From contig NZ_CM001240.1 in assembly GCF_000230835.1 (NCBI RefSeq), forward strand, positions 1 to 64,000: a stretch of DNA of 64,000 nt. The letters run 5' to 3'. Made by a program: the position numbers and the translations under genes. Below are positions 63,547 through 64,000 of the stretch, one piece after another (the stretch's first letter is position 1; every line of letters begins with the position of its first letter). The notes under the pieces were generated by a model. That model was not told the DNA's origin and did no database searches. It was given only the letters and a program-made list of their open reading frames with translations. This DNA is from Clostridium sp. DL-VIII. Lineage in GTDB: Bacteria; Bacillota; Clostridia; Clostridiales; Clostridiaceae.

Positions 63547-64000
63547 ATGAAACAATGTAATCTTATTATCAAAACTAAAAGTGTATTGAAATTATCTGCA
63601 CTTTCACTTTCATTATTTTTAGGCTTAGCCGGCTGTGCTCAAAGCTCTTCTTCGAGTTCTAACCAATCTAGCCCAAAGAGTGATGATAAAATAATCCAAG
63701 CCGTTGGTGCAGAAAATGAATACGCTGATGTTATAAAACAAATTGGTGGAGACTATGTATCAGTAACCTCTATTATGAGTGATGTTGGCACAGATCCCCA
63801 TTCTTATGAAGCAGATACTAAAGATTCAGAAGCCGTGAGTATAGCAACCTTAATCGTTCAAAATGGTCTAGGTTATGATGATTTTATGGACAAGCTTGAA
63901 TCAAGTGCTTCCAATTCAAATAGAACAATAATTGATGTGGCTAAATCTCTTGACTACGGTGACAACACAGAAAATCCACATCTTTGGTATAAGCCTGACA
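63547..64000 (+). CDS. Metal ABC transporter substrate-binding lipoprotein (ZnuA/TroA family), N-terminal part
   Basis: 151 codons to the window end. The signal peptide ends in GLAGCAQS (lipoprotein Cys about 30) followed by a Ser-rich linker. VGAENEYADVIKQIGGDYVS starts the cluster-9 binding fold. Metal ligand His residues appear in GTDPHSYE and ENPHLWYKPD. The family delivers zinc or manganese to a partner permease, expected to the right. AGGTGG precedes the ATG. Its place next to the YcgR/YcgQ-like operons hints at zinc. Confidence 0.88.
   Translation, partial: MKQCNLIIKTKSVLKLSALSLSLFLGLAGCAQSSSSSSNQSSPKSDDKIIQAVGAENEYADVIKQIGGDYVSVTSIMSDVGTDPHSYEADTKDSEAVSIATLIVQNGLGYDDFMDKLESSASNSNRTIIDVAKSLDYGDNTENPHLWYKPD

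Overview
The window is AT-rich, low-GC Firmicute DNA. Compact operons, strong GGAGG-type ribosome binding sites, hairpin-plus-T terminators and the gene families present point to a saccharolytic Clostridium in the narrow sense, perhaps near C. beijerinckii. The species is inference; there is no rRNA or marker gene to fix it.

Left part (1-31 kb). After a truncated chemoreceptor come a sugar ABC operon (ATPase-permease-binding protein), a nitroreductase, a flavoprotein divergent from an HxlR regulator, and GH43 and GH3 glycosidases divergent from an AraC regulator. A 175-bp palindromic element follows, then an Fe/phosphonate-type ABC operon with a phosphodiesterase and a DeoR regulator, a Cys-rich DUF4489-like protein, a GGDEF/HD-GYP protein, a radical SAM protein, an MCP-X1-cfa1 gene group, and a MarR/DHA2 efflux pair with a nearby hydrolase that shares MarR-type operators.

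Middle (31.8-40.8 kb). An approximately 8.9-kb element sits in a tRNA-Ser(GGA) gene and is bounded by 64-bp direct repeats of the tRNA 3' part. It carries a SIR2-HerA-KTSC defence cassette, a serine recombinase, a GIY-YIG nuclease, unknown proteins and a tyrosine integrase that is cut short before its catalytic box II.

Right part (41-64 kb). This holds a metallophosphoesterase, an M28 peptidase and a CDP-alcohol phosphatidyltransferase, then the lrgA-lrgB-X2-gntR group with cfa2. After these come a Fur-box-linked metal protein, an MFS transporter, three cell-wall enzymes (SLT, GH25, polysaccharide deacetylase), a duplicated pair of operons coding for a CobW/G3E GTPase-permease fusion plus a TIGR03943 protein, a DUF2334 protein, and the start of a ZnuA-like metal-binding lipoprotein.

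The most interesting signal is a hidden paralogous regulon. The MCP-X1-cfa1 group and the lrgAB-X2-gntR(-cfa2) group, 22 kb apart, have promoters that can be aligned. Each has TTGAA(A/T), 17 bp, TATATT, and then, 8-9 bp on, a perfect FadR-type operator TGGTC(A/T)GACCA. Each group carries one copy of an uncharacterised protein X and one cyclopropane fatty acid synthase. I infer one GntR regulator controlling a membrane, transport and chemotaxis response. The second most interesting signal is the duplicated GTPase-permease fusion next to a zinc/manganese uptake gene.
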